A stretch of 64,000 bases of DNA from Lentinula raphanica (GCA_027919835.1 JANVFP010000030.1:186001-250000); one strand, 5' to 3'. Positions 32,452-45,117 are shown, counted from the stretch's first letter. A program made the numbers and translations. Notes: generated by a model not told the origin, from the sequence alone.

Positions 32452-34089
32452 CTAGACTTGAAAGTTGAGCCAAACTCTAGCTTGCCAGCATGGGGGATTA
32501 TCAAAGTGTGCAGGTTGATGGAGACCTTGTTCTGATACAAAAAACATCTTGATAGATGGAATCTCTTGTGTGATCCAAGATATATACTGAATCATGCCTG
32601 AACATACCACATCCACTTTCACAGCAACTTCAGATTCTTCTGCATTTTCAACCACCCAGGTCGCATCTTGCAAAACATGATAACTGACCCTAGGCTTCTC
32701 AACTTCATGAGAAAGTTGAGCATATGAGTTGAAAAGTCCTAGTTGTTGACAAGTTGAAGAGATGAAATGTTTTGAAGACTGCATATGAAGTCATCCTAGC
32801 AAACAAAATCCTCAGCCATTGAAAATGAAGATATATTGACTCCACTTACAATATCATAGATCTCCAAGTCCTTGTTCCCAAATTTGAGATCTAACAACAC
32901 AATGTTTTGGTAACATGTCCCAATGATGACAAGGAGCTGGTGCAAAGAGCTCCACACAAACAATTCCAAGTCACATACGTCCCATTGCTCAGGATATTCA
33001 TATCGTGGTTTCCATGTATCCATATCAGCATAGATAGAGCTTCTACGTTGAGTTTCAAGATCAAATTGAGGGCTAACACTGACCCTCTTCAAATCAAATG
33101 CCAGCTTCTCCATTCCCAATCTCTGTTCTTGGGCTACCAGTTCATCGAATTGGATGACAAAGGGACCAATTGGTTCATCACCTTGCCAGACATCAGTGCC
33201 ATACCCATCATTGAGAAAAACTATTTTCTGCAATCCCAGACAATGAGCGGATACAAAACTCGGGAGCCAAGGTAACCCCTCATCAGAGCAATATTCCACA
33301 GCTATTGGAAGCTCTTGAAGTCTGATGAACTCGGTCCTACTGAATGCCACCAAATTCTCTTGAGTGAGACCATGAAATTGAATGAGGGAGACTGAGAGGC
33401 AAGCTATGTGCACTTTGTGAACATAGGGTACAATTCCAGCAATAAGGGCATAGCCAGAGACAAAAAAGGAGTGAACAATGATTTTGGACAATTTGGTGTC
33501 AACAGAGACCAAAGGTGGGAGGCTTTTAAAGCTAGGAATGAGGATGGTTTTGAGGCAGTGCTGGTGCATTTCGAGGGCAGAGAGAGTAAGGGCTCATTTT
33601 TTGCAGCATTGTTTTTCAGAAGGACATGTTTGAGGTGTGAGAGGTGAGAAGGCAGTTTGTGCAGACTGTCTCGTTCCTTGATAAGAACATCATACATAAC
33701 CAATGCCCTGTCACATAAGAGCAGTTCAATGATGAATTGGAATGTTGATTGTCAAAGGGATGGTCAGAACAATGAGAGGGACCTTCAACTGACCTGATTG
33801 AACTCACAAATTCAACATTTGCCATGCAATGATCTCCAAATCTTGAAGCACCCATTGACCTGTTGACCCATACGCATGCAAATAAGAATGGCAGAGAGAT
33901 TTGTCGTAGGCCAGTGCAGCACACAAGGGAAAGCGACTGGATTGTCTTGGTAGGGGGTAGGAAATATTGAAGGATGTCTGGGATTACTTCATGGTAGTGG
34001 TCAACAAGATTCGGATGGAGTGAAGCCTACAATGCAATGAGGTAAAGGAGCTTGCCAGGGAGGTCAAGAAGTGATATGGAGGTCGGCAT
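32452..34089 (-). pseudogene. F-box-like paralogue E, multiply broken
   Basis: Homologous to copies A-D over its whole length. Lesions seen: a TAG in the F-box exon where the others have Tyr/His (after LLYLIAL); a two-base CT expansion in a CTCTCT run near 33570 that shifts frame just before the MHQHCLKTILIPSF segment; and a further shift in the last exon after ISSLQ. Between these, long stretches remain open, notably 33569-32796 (257 codons with LPWLPSFVSAHCLGL and YPEQWDVCDLELF). CpG dinucleotides are scarce compared with copies A-C. Intron positions are the same as in the intact copies. Clearly a pseudogene. Confidence 0.8.
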
Positions 34090-34546
34090 TGAGACTTGAA
34101 AATCATGGCTCGAAGGCATGAGTGTCAATCTACAATGGAACTTCTTTGGTCAGAGTCTCAGAGAGAGGCACCTGCAAGCACTTGCCAACATACATTGTGG
34201 GAAACCACCTGAGTGAGCCTCTGGCCGTGACTCGCAGTGTGTAAGTATTGAAGTATTCGCAATTTCAACTTTTGAATCTTGAAGCACTTGGGTTGGAGCC
34301 AGTATTAGCTGAGAAGGGCTGCTCGGAGACAATTCTCTATATGGACTCAAACATGGAGGCCTAGGGTATAGTGTCTGATTTTTGGGGTCATAAAACAGTG
34401 AACACTGCTCCGATTTAGTCAATTTCAAGCCAAAATCAGGTATGCACAGTCTGAGCTTGTGGCAGATAGTATGATTCTAAGGCACCTTTGGGAAGGCCTG
34501 TTACATATACATGGATCATCCAAATTATAAAACCACATTCTTGCTA

Positions 34547-36447
34547 TTATCCAAACTCCCTAGACTCGAGCCAAACTCTAGCTGTCCAGTAACAGGGAGT
34601 ATCAGGACCTACAGTAGGATTGAGACCTTGCTGTGATATGAAGAATGTTTTGATCAATGAAACCTCTCTTGTGATTCAAGATGTATATTGAACCAAATCA
34701 GAACACACCACATCCACTTGAACAGCAACTTCAGTTCCTGCATCTTCAACCACCCAGTCTTCATCTCTCAAAGTATCATAACTTCTCCAAGGCTTATCAA
34801 CCTCATAACAAAGATGATCATATAAATTGAAAAGCCCGAGTTGTCGAAGAGATGGAATATTTCAAAGACTGGAAATGAATTCATCCTAGCCAATAAGATA
34901 AGTTCCCTTGCTTGTCAAGGGCTCTACTACCCTGCTAATTCGTTGTTTTCCGTAAACATCGGATAAACAATCTACGTCACTTCAGCACTTCCTTCAGCGC
35001 TTCCTTCTCAAGCAAGCACCTGCCCTACCTATCTCAACATTCATCTTTTGGTTTCAGCTTCAACGGTCAACGCGGTCAACATTAACATTCAATGTAACAT
35101 TCAATTTTCAACATTCAAGCAGCCTCAAGCAAGGGTTTTGCCGCCAACAGGCGGCCTTTCTAGTATACTTAGACCCGAAATCTATGTTAAAACTTAAATC
35201 CAACACTCACGACATCATAGGTACTAGTATCATCCCCAAACTCAAGATCCAGCACCACAATGTTTCGGTAACATGTCCCAATGATGGCAAGGAGCTGGTG
35301 CAAAGAGCTTCTCACAAACAAATCCAGATCGGATACATCCCATTGCTCAGGATATTTATATATTGGTCTCCGTGTCTCCAGATCAGGATGAATAGAGTTT
35401 CTGAGTCAAAAGTTGAGATCAGAGAGAGGTTTAACACAGACCCTCCTCATATTGAATGCCAGCATGTCCATTCCTTTGCTCTGTTCTTGGTCTACCTCCT
35501 CATTGAAGCAAACAACGAACGGATTGACTGGTTCATCTCTTTGCGAGAAATAAGTATCCATCTTATCCACGAACTCGATCTTCTGCAAGCCCGGACAGTG
35601 AGCAGATACAAAATGAGGGAGCCAGGGCAATGCGGCAGGGTGATACCCCATTTTGAGTGAGAGCTCTCGAATTCCATTGAACGGCTTCCAGTCAAAACGG
35701 TCCCAGTCAAACGACATCAGATGCTCCTGGAAAAAGGAAGGAGCATGAACAAAGGAGATCCGAGCTATCTGCATTCCTACAAAATGGGATTCAACTTTGG
35801 CTATTTGCATGGGAGCTGCGAGTTCGAGAATGTGGAGGAGAATTTTGGGCAAGGCAATATTTGTTGAGACTGTACTTGGAATGTCAGGAAAGCGCGGAAC
35901 GAGGATTGTCCTGACATTCCGGTGTTCCCCCAGAGCAGAGAGCAAATGCTCGTTCATCGTAGTTTTATCTCAAAGATGGACATATTTGAGGTGCGGGAGA
36001 TGAGAGGGCAACTCGCGTAGGTGATCTTGTTCCTCATCGGGAACTTCACAGATGACCAATGCCCTGTCATATAGATAGATGTGTGTTCAATCAGGTCAGT
36101 ATGTGTGCATGTCGTTTGTCCAATGGGCAGCGAATGGGATCATCATCGCACCTGACTGAACCTGAAAACTGAGCATTAGCCATGGATTCCTCTCCAAGCC
36201 TTAGGGAAGTCCTTGACCTGTTGATCCGTACAGATGCCAGTAAGAATGGCAAAGAGATTTGTCGTAGGGTGCGACATACAAGGGAGAGCGATTGGATAGC
36301 TGCGGTCGGGGGTAAAAAGAATTGAAGAATTTCCGGAATCACTTCGTGATAGTGGTTGACAGGTCTTGAGCGGAGTGATGCATGTACGGTTATGAGTTGA
36401 AGGAGTTCCTCAGGGAGATCAAGCAGTGAGACGAATGTTGTTTCCAT
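34547..36447 (-). pseudogene. F-box-like paralogue F, multiply broken, with insertion in intron 2
   Basis: The start METTFVSLLDLPEELLQLIT at 36447 and exon 1 are intact. Exon 2 has TGA in place of an Arg codon (CGA in copy D) after KYVHL and another in-frame TGA after LSDLNF. Exon 3 (from 34885) has TGA codons at two more Arg positions (SL*NI and TS*IT). Three of the four stops are explained by CGA to TGA transitions at CpG. Intron 2 (34886-35210) is 325 bp instead of ~60 because of an inserted 231-bp element. The two halves remain easily alignable to the intact copies, so decay is recent relative to duplication. Confidence 0.8.
34905..35135. mobile_element. 231-bp element with short TIRs inside intron of paralogue F
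   Basis: CCCTTGCTTG at 34905-34914 and its reverse complement CAAGCAAGGG at 35126-35135 bound sequence that has no counterpart in intron 2 of the other five family members. The right flank also carries a CCGCC...GGCGG hairpin. The interior includes repeated CAACATTCAA-like motifs. The TIRs are short, so MITE is an inference; the insertion itself is clear from comparison with paralogues. Confidence 0.6.
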
Positions 36448-36730
36448 GATCAAGGCTTAGATCATGGATGAGAAGGAAGAAAGGCAAATTGCCGCCCACA
36501 CCAGCGACCGCCGACCACAACCATCCTTCAAGCTTCAAGCTTCATTACTAATACTATTCCAGTGCTGGGACAGCGATTCAAATAATATCCATAATTGAAG
36601 ACATGATGAAGTATTATTGACTACATGCGAGAGAAATGTGCGATGAGCAGGTTAGTATTCTACATGTACTACAATATCCTTATGAACATATGCTGGACAC
36701 AGGTAAAAGCAGAAAAACATCCAATGATAT

Positions 36731-39700
36731 TTACGATAACAACTGGTTGAGAGAAGCAACGTGGGTCTCTCTTTTCTTCAAGAGGTCCGCATGTACGATG
36801 GTGCTCCGTAGCTCGACTTCGGCCTGTCGAACAGAATGGAAAAACAATGATGAGTAACCGATCTGAGGTACGATGGTGGTAGCTTCGGTACAAAGCCAGT
36901 GATTAGGACGAGGAAATGGTGCTGGAGACACGATGTGATCATGGATGAAGATCAACTCACCTGCAAAAGCTTATCAGCCTCCCACATTCTCGTTGGCAAG
37001 TTCTCCAGCGCAACATAGACAGCTGGCACAGATTGGCAGCCCAATAACTCGGCTTCGTTCGAGCGTAAGATGGCTAATGCGATCCGGAACAGCACATCGA
37101 GGCCGTCGACAAGGAAAACATCCCATACGCGGAACAATGTCTAGGATTCAAAATCAGTGACTCTGGCTTTATCACTGTCTCTACTACTCACCTCGATGGG
37201 AAGACAGTCCGTGAAGAGCGACAAGAACCACGAGAAACAAATTGCAGGGAGATCTACTCCGATAGTATTAAGGTGCTGGTAAAGTTTTGGTGTATATTCC
37301 TGGACATAGTCTAGTAGAACGAGAGGACAGGCTCTTGAAGGGAGTAGTGACGGGGAGAAAAATTCTTCGGGAAGGATACGCTCCACCAGGGCACAAAGTA
37401 CCCAAAAGGCCTCTTCTTCGTCTGCGTGAACAAGAAGAAGAGTTGAGGTGACAAGATTCATGCCTTGACAATAACCAACTGCAGGATTGCGGCTGTAGGA
37501 AGAAATTTCTCGAAGTTTGAATCGGATGTTTATAGCGAGAAGCGACCAAATTACTGACCGACTGTACGCAGTGAGCACCCTCCTCAACTTGTCTACCCCG
37601 GGACCATCTCCACCGAAAAAGACATTCAACGGCATCGTCCTCCCCACATCCTTTTCAATTTCCGCTAAAACACCACCTTGAGCTCCATCGTGTTGATCCC
37701 TCGCCACCTCTGCCAAAAGGTCTCTGAACAAACCAGGCTCACGCATCTCTAACCCGCCACTGCACTCCAACCATAACTTGCTCCGATACGCCAATGGTAT
37801 TCCTTTCCTCACCAACCTCGCGAACTCCTTCCGCTCCTCTTTGTTCGCGGGCAAACCCAACTGGGCAAACCCAATCAGACCCTCGCTATGGTCCAGCTCG
37901 TCTTCTTCACCAGCGTCGTAGGATTTCACACCTAGCCCGAGTAATGCCGCAGCGTTGCTCACTGCAGCGCCTCCGCCATTGTTATTTCCGTTTGTGCTCG
38001 CAATGTTGATGAAGGCAGATTTCATGGCCTGAGACTGTTGGGAGCGTGCTTTGGCGGTACTTCGCTGTCGGACGAACGCGTCCCATTCTTTGCGTTGGGC
38101 TTCCTGACGGGCGTCGTGAATGGCGGTTAGGTCGCCTAGGAGGCGTCGAACGGTGTTTGGACAAGCATGGAGAGGAGCGTCGGCGTTGACGGCAAGGATG
38201 GATGTGGAGGAGTTGGTCAAGGAAGCGGCTACACGGGTGGAGGAAGATGAAGTGATCTGGGATTGTGAGTTTGTCATCTGAGGAAGTCCTTTCTGAGAGG
38301 ATGATCTTGATTTTGGGTTTAATTTTCTCCTTGAATTCGTGATGGACGACTGGGTGGTAGCGGTACTTCTGATACTCTTGCCATCATCTATGTTATCTTC
38401 TTCGGTTGGTCCACCCGTCCGTGTTTCTTCGTCCGAATCCGGACCATTGCCATCCCCGTTACATTCACAACCCTCTTTCACAATCTCAATGCTCATCTTT
38501 TCTCTCGCACCGATCCCACTATGATCGTCCTCGCCTTCGTCGTCCTCATCAGGCCATGTATTGTCTTCTTCTCTATCAGCAATCTTGACTCCTGTCAAGC
38601 ACGCAGGTGCCGTACACTGACAATGACGTGCCCTCAGCAGAAGGAGGACATCGTACTGACATACATCATACATGAACCCATACCTGTCCGTCAACAGCCC
38701 GAGTTCCAAAATCCCAGAGCCAGATCGTGCTGGTATGGTAGGCGAAAGAGGGAATGAAAGTCTCTTTGATGAGGCAGGAGTGGTCGCAAGTCCGGGACTG
38801 GTGACACCAACGCTCGGACTATTGATGGTGTTGATGTCGAACCGGAAATTACGGGAGGTGAGCGGTGTGTAAGCACGGGAGAGGTATTGGGTCGGAGGCT
38901 TGGCGATGGCTGGGATGATTGATTCTAATGGAACTGAAGGTGCAGTGGGTATCCGATTTTTGCCTCCAGAAATAGGCGACACAGCGGTGTTGCTACTGTC
39001 ATGCACGGAAGTTTTGTTTCCAGCTCCAGATGGTGTGTCATCGGCAGACAAAGTTCCAGCAGAAGTGATTCCCAACGTGCCTTTAGGAAGGCTTGAACCC
39101 TTCGCAGCAGCCCTTGCTTTTTGGTTTCGCGTAGTACCTTGCCAGGAGAATCCACCAAATAGAGAAGGCGATGGGAGAGGGACAATCGAGCCAACCGCGT
39201 TCTTCAGCCCACCGCTTCGCGTCGGTCTGATGTTTGTTTCCATTCCAGAGCTAAGTCCGAGTGCACGAGATAGTTTCTTGGCTGCATCACTAGAAGGGGA
39301 TGTTATACTATCTCCGATGCTCCCTTCTACACCAATTGATGCAAAGGAAGCCGTACTAGGCCCAGATATAATTGGGGACGTTACACCGTCTGCAGAGGGA
39401 ACAACACCGTTGGTCTTCGACTTTTGATTTGTACGCGCTGGACGAGGCTCTCTGAATGTCAAGCCGTCTTCTCTTGCATTCCTTATAAGATCCATAGCTA
39501 ATGACTTGATTAACGGTCCTGTTTCTCCCGGATCGCTGAGAATCGAAGAAGGATCAGAGGTCATGACGCGAGTAGCGTTGGCTATGGCACGAAGAGAAGA
39601 GCCTTGAGCAAGAGAGGCTGTAGTCAGGGAAGTCTGATACTCTTCCGCTGATGAACTGGACTTCGCATTTGTACCCGGTGTAGCGGAAGATATGGAGGTA

Positions 39701-41372
39701 GTCGTCATAGAACTTTCCAAGCTCGTGTTCATGGACAGCTGTGGTGGCGCAGGTAATACAGGCGATGACAAGGCTGAAAATCCAGCAGAGGAAGAATTGA
39801 CAGTATAGGTTGTAGTAGTTGTATGTGTCGTATGTGTCGTACGAGCAGACCTCACTGAATGGCTTGACCGTATGGATACTCCGTCATCACCCGATGCAGA
39901 AGCTTCTTTGGTCTCAGCTTCAACCGCGGAATTTGAGGTAGCAGCTCCCGTCTGGGGATCACCAGGAGTTGCCGTGTTCTCTCCGTCAGCATAGTCGATT
40001 GGACTTCGGTCGATTTCGGGAAGAGCTTCCTTTGCGGAAGAAGAGCTCAAACCAGGATTTAATATTGAGATCCCCAGCGTACCAAACACACTTTTGGCTG
40101 TCTTTCGTCTTTGACGTCGAGACTGGACCCCAGGTCTCGGCTGAGCTTCTTCTGTGATGGTCTTGGTACCGATAGCATCCTCCGAAGTAGAGACAGCACG
40201 CGACCGAGGTCCACGTTTGCCCCATAAGGAGCCCATCCAGTCACCAATAGTATTGGTCGACCGATCTGAAGCAGCAGATGCAGTACGAGAAGGCGTGATG
40301 GTGGCAGGCTCGTCCGGCGCGTCTTTGGATCCACGAGACGTTTGTGAAGTCTCGTTGACTACAGAAAACGTGTCGTTTCTCGAGTCCATCATTCCATTGG
40401 GTGCGTCTGGATGTTCATTAAGGGTGGGTGACGAAGGGATGGGTGTTAAGGGTGATTCCTGGGGTATGCTGCGAGAAAGAGGAACCTGATCTTCTATTGC
40501 TTCTGAGAGAGAGTCTGCAAGGGACTACGCACGATTTCAGTACGAGAATTCGCATAGTCACGAAGGATAGATTATCGACTAACCATATGGCTACGTTGTT
40601 TCCGGATTTGCGTGGGCTGTTGTAAACCATTCTCGACTTCGTTGTCCTCGAAGATGCGCTTCATTATATGCCTAGCAGTTTCCCTCTCTTTCTCGGTTTT
40701 AAATTCGCGTGCAAACTCTTCAGCTCTAATACGCCTAGCATCCTCCTTTTCTAGTAACGCTTTTCGACTCTGTTCAAGCTCAAGCCTGGCTTTTGAAAGA
40801 TTTTGCAGTGCCGCAGAGAGTACGCGAAGGGCAGAATGGTAAGGATGTGAGGAAACTTCTGCTGGGCTTTCGGAGACGCTGATACCAGAAATGGCGGACT
40901 GTATGGCCTCATCAGAATATTCGTGCCATTTTGTCGTCAGAACCCTAGAAGTGATAGCCGGATCTATGCCCATTCCCTGCAAGCCGACATTGGTAGTATC
41001 ATCAGTAGGGAACTGCTGGTCGTCGGATCCAACGATAATCAAAGGCGCTGGGACTGTCATCGATGACGATGGACCTTCATCGGTGAAGAATGAAGTAAGA
41101 GAAGGTCTGTTCGGGCGAGAGGATTCGGTGTCCAGTGACTTCCTCTTATCTGACTTCCCCAGCTTTCGTACACTTCCATCCCAATTCCCATCGTCATGTC
41201 CTTCTAGCTGAGCCTTCAATGTGAAATAGTTTGTTGCTAGGGTATTTTCAGCGACAGAGTGGTTGATATTGTGCCGAATCCTACGAGAACGTGAAGATGA
41301 AGGTGTCTCTTCGGGAGAAAGTGGATGGGAGTCAACAGGTGTTGAGGATATCGAAGTTGAGTAGGAAGTCAT
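36731..41372 (-). CDS. TBC-domain Rab GTPase-activating protein
   Basis: Five exons (41372-40584, 40524-37559, 37492-37192, 37140-36961, 36823-36731) give 1442 residues. Residues ~205-250 are a charged coiled coil (LELEQSRKALLEKEDARRI); the middle ~800 residues are Ser/Thr-rich and probably disordered. The C-terminal third is a TBC domain, including RKGIPLAYRSKLWLECSGG, IEKDVGRTMPLN, NPAVGYCQGMN and TLFRVWDVFLVDG. The dual-finger residues are present: Arg in IEKDVGR and Gln in YCQ, so it should accelerate GTP hydrolysis on a Rab and act at membranes. The 66-bp intron 2 carries no stop and preserves frame, so a retained form would insert 22 residues inside the TBC fold. Which Rab it serves cannot be told. 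Confidence 0.88.
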
Positions 41373-41604
41373 TGGAGTTTATGCTCATCATGCTCGAAGT
41401 TACGAGCTAAGTTATATAAGCGCTCAAGGTAGCGCCAATAAACAAGCACCCTGCCGCTGCTGCTACTAGTACTTACAGTCTACAGCATACTCACAACGCA
41501 CAGATACTATAATATATAGTGATTGAAGGGCACTCCATTACAATTCTACCAAGGTTCGCTTCTCTTCCCAGAGCATCACTTTCTCTGGATAGTCGACTTC
41601 TGGA

Positions 41605-43493
41605 TTAATGGAACACCTCGATATTTTTCGATGGGCCTTGTTCAGGACGAGCCTCAGAGTCCGTCCCAGGTCTACTGCGCTTTTTGTTAGGTTTACTATG
41701 CTGGGTAAGGGTGTTGTATAGATCCTGATTGAACCCGACACATTGGTATATTTCGCCTATGACCTTGTTAGTCCCGTTTCGAAACGAGCTTGGGGTAGCT
41801 GGAGGCTCAGATGAAGACTTTGTAGACGGCGTCATTCGACCTTTGTCATTAGCTTCTTCAACCAAGCGATTCAGCTGATCAGGCTGTGTGTGGTTATAAA
41901 ATCACAGCCGTACTGGTATCATGCAAACTTACCATTAGATTTGGTAACATCATCCCGGTAGGTGGTACACACTTGGGAATGTAACGTTTGTATAATCCCA
42001 GATAAATTAGGCCTTGAGGTGACTGTGTTATTAACTCTTTGATCTCGGTCTCGCGCTTGTTTGCTGCTCGAAACTCTGACTCGGGCAAAATCGATGATAC
42101 TGGTGTGAACCTGAGACCGTGCTGCTTAGGTCCCAATAGCACGAGTCCTTTAGGTACATAGAACACAGACTGTTCGACCCTAGTATAGAGCTCCAGGAAT
42201 GAGGGCGACCGTTTGGAACCATGATAGAAAATCTTACCAATGATAGCTTGGCGCCTAGGAAGACCAATTTTCATCAGTTCGAAGGACAACAGAAAGTTAG
42301 CAATCATGGCACATAACCTTACTTTGTTTCTTAACAACTTGAGAATGTCAACATTCGTATCATTTGTGATCGGAACTAGCTCTTCAAACTTGGGACGCGA
42401 AGAGAACATTGGTAGATTCATAACACGACTTTTGAGGTCGTTGTGGATTTTGGCGGACTAGATTCGCATCAGTGCGAGGGAAGGCCTGTATGTGTGCGAA
42501 AGTAACCATACCTCTTTCTTCATCTGTCGTGTTCGTAGCGAATCAATTTTGACGATCATAGTGAGCACTCAGCCGAGTCACTAACCTGATCATGCGCTGT
42601 ACGCGCAATTTCCAAAGACATACTCTGCTCTCTAACGTCCTTCAGTTCCTATGTTACATTCGCGAAGTTAGAACACACAAGAGGATGATCGAAATGAACT
42701 CGCCGATTGGACATGCTCCTTGTCTTCTTTACATTTGCGATATTTCTCGTGAAGGTCCGTGATTGCTTCTTCGAGTTCAGCAACACGCTTTGACTACTCA
42801 TTGTTGAGCACATCTGAATTGATACTTCCATCTCGTTTGAACCCACGTACTTTGGATTTCATCTCATCTCGCATTTCCCTCCTCTGTTGCTTCAACTGAG
42901 TGCATTTTGCAGTAAGCTCAATGACTTGTGATTCCTAAATCGAAGTAGTATACGCATTGGAATCATCCATACTATCATGCGTAGGTAAACATACCGCGGC
43001 TCTTAGGCCTTCCTGAGCCTCCTCGACTTTGATATTCTGGGTATATTGTGAGTTTCGCGACACATATGCCAAATACTACTGACCAGAGTTGTAATCGTTT
43101 CCTACGAGTACGTTAGTCGTGACAGTAGTATTACGACCGATTTCAAATTGATAGTAAGGTCAACACGCACCTTTTCCGACGCAGCTGGAAATTCAGAAGC
43201 AGTTGCATTTTCGATCTTGACACTCTTCGTGTCCAGCATTTCTGCTAAATCTGCAGTGAGACGCACGTTACGCTTTCTCAAGTCATCAGATTCCTGCAGA
43301 GATAAATAACAGTGAGCATTCAACGAGATGGAAGATCGAAACAGCAGAAGTTGCTGTTGAAAGGCTGAGCACTGACTTTCAGAGCAGCCTCGAGCTCAGA
43401 TTCTAGTTTAGAAGTATGATCCTGGGCATCTTTGAGGGCTCGGGATAGGACCTCGAGCATACTCTCTTCGTGTAATGAAGCTTTTGAAGCCAT
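41605..43493 (-). CDS. Coiled-coil protein, 13 exons, unidentified
   Basis: Exons of 12-247 bases keep frame across twelve introns and give 387 residues from ATG 43493 (MASKASLHEESMLEVLSRAL). Residues 1-190 are an almost continuous heptad-rich coiled coil (KLESELEAALK, ELTAKCTQLKQQRREMRDEM, RVAELEEAITDLHEKYRKCK). A short globular part follows (VNILKLL-like VDILKLLRNK, EQSVFYVPKGLVLLG, GLIYLGLYKRYIP), and then a basic tail (KPNKKRSRPG). The exon MKKE is only 12 bases. The donor after EHVQS reads GCGAGT, a GC-AG intron. The architecture resembles kinetochore or centrosomal coiled-coil proteins, but I cannot identify it. Confidence 0.7.
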
Positions 43494-43729
43494 TGTCAGT
43501 CTTGGGGAAAGAGAAGAAATTTGGAAGGTCAGTAAGTACAAGCCACGCCAGCGTCTATTCCGTCCATTCGGCTGGCATGGTGCCGGACCCCATCTCAGCT
43601 CGTACCTGGTACCATCATCCCTACTGATTTGCAACAACGTAGCTCCAATCATACTCCTGGAGAAACACATCCTACTTAACAGATAGCTACATATTATATC
43701 AGGATCGAAGTACAGTACAGTGAATTATG

Positions 43730-45117
43730 TTATGTTTCAATGATGATAGTAGGATTTGCGGATGGGGGTTGGTAGAATGGTATTGTACGGAGATTGTCTG
43801 GAGCAGCGCCTTCAGCATCTAGTTTCTTGCGCGCGCGGTCAGTCTTTGAAGGAGTTCAGCAGCGATCAATCAAGATACAAGGGCAAGAACGTAACGCACG
43901 ATTCCTGAGGACGCCATTCCTCGCTCTAAGCCCTCCAGCAGCGTACATGCCTTACAGAGGTCGTTACTTGACATATATCCGCATCGCTTGCAGGTTTCTA
44001 TATCGAGAATCATTGTGCATTGAGTGTAGACAGGAATGAGATCAGGACATACGTTGCAATTTCTGAGTCGCTTTGACTTCCTCTCGTATCTCAAAGGCTT
44101 CCCCGGAATGGATGATATCTATGATAGCACTAGGTCGAGCTGATTCGAGATCCTTGAGGAAAGTTCGTGCATGACCTCGGTATGCGTCAGGCGAATATAT
44201 GCATTCGGTGGAGAAATAATCGAGCTTTTTGAAGTAGGCATACCTATGGTAGGCAAGAAATTAAAGAAGTGAGCACAAGAAAGGACTGAGCCTACGCACA
44301 TGACAATCTCTTTCTCGTATGCATACTTGAAAGGCTTAGAGCGTTTGATTGTATCTTCTCCTTGAGTGACTATTGATGTACACCGGCCGAGGCGTGCAAT
44401 GTCCCCTCTCATTACTGCACAAGGCTTGTCAGATCGGACTTGATAATGGAAGCACTCGACGCACTGTTCATTAACACTGTCTCTGCGATATCATCTGCGT
44501 TGTGGCCGGTGACTATGTGATCTACATTGAGCAATGCTGCACCTCTATCGAGGGCTTGACGTCTAAATACTCCGCAGAACGTGCAGTTGTTTTTCTTGCC
44601 AATTTGAGACACTATCCTATCCATGGTCCAGCCGTAGAGCTCGTCATACGAAAGGATTTTAAGAGGCATGTCGTATTGCTGTTGATTTCGTTTCACAGTC
44701 TGAGCAGCGTTGAAAGGTCACATTCATTGAGATGAGCAGAGAGCCATGCACGAACCTCCAGTGAATCGTCTCGGTAACCTGTTATTCCTTCATCTATGGA
44801 AAGGAGAAATAGTTGTAGACCGTAATCATAACGTTCGTTCAATGTTTTCATCACGTATGCCAGCACAGTTGAGTCTTAGCACATACATCCATGAGCCGAG
44901 GGTGCGTAGAAAGTCGTGAAGATAACATACCTTTCCCACCTGAAGCACCGATAGCCACACGATCTCCTCGAGCGAAGAGATTAGATTGAGTGATAGTGTT
45001 GTGCACCTCTGTTTCGAAAACGTGAAAGAAACAGTCCTTGCATATTTGTTGTCCGGTTTTGGGTCTTTTGAGGATCGCTCTAGCGTTTTCACATAGCGCA
45101 CAGAGTTTGGGAGGCAT
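43730..45117 (-). CDS. CTU1: Cytoplasmic tRNA 2-thiolation protein 1 (NCS6/CTU1)
   Basis: Seven exons (45117-44931, 44874-44756, 44699-44465, 44414-44300, 44243-44053, 43997-43900, 43825-43730) give 346 residues, the usual length. With NCS2/CTU2 the enzyme adenylates and thiolates wobble U34 of Lys, Glu and Gln tRNAs, receiving sulfur from URM1. Visible features: an N-terminal zinc motif (CALC...CKDC), the PP-loop SGGKDSTVLA formed across intron 1, NRNQQQY-like [16 protein letters not shown], the catalytic CTFCG motif with [24 protein letters not shown], and a C-terminal zinc motif (TCKRCGYMS...CKAC). All active-site elements are intact. It is followed closely by the coiled-coil gene on the same strand. 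Confidence 0.95.

Noticed and set aside
38900..39427. 175-codon plus-strand frame inside the TBC gene
   Set aside because: Antisense shadow of the disordered region of the Rab-GAP.
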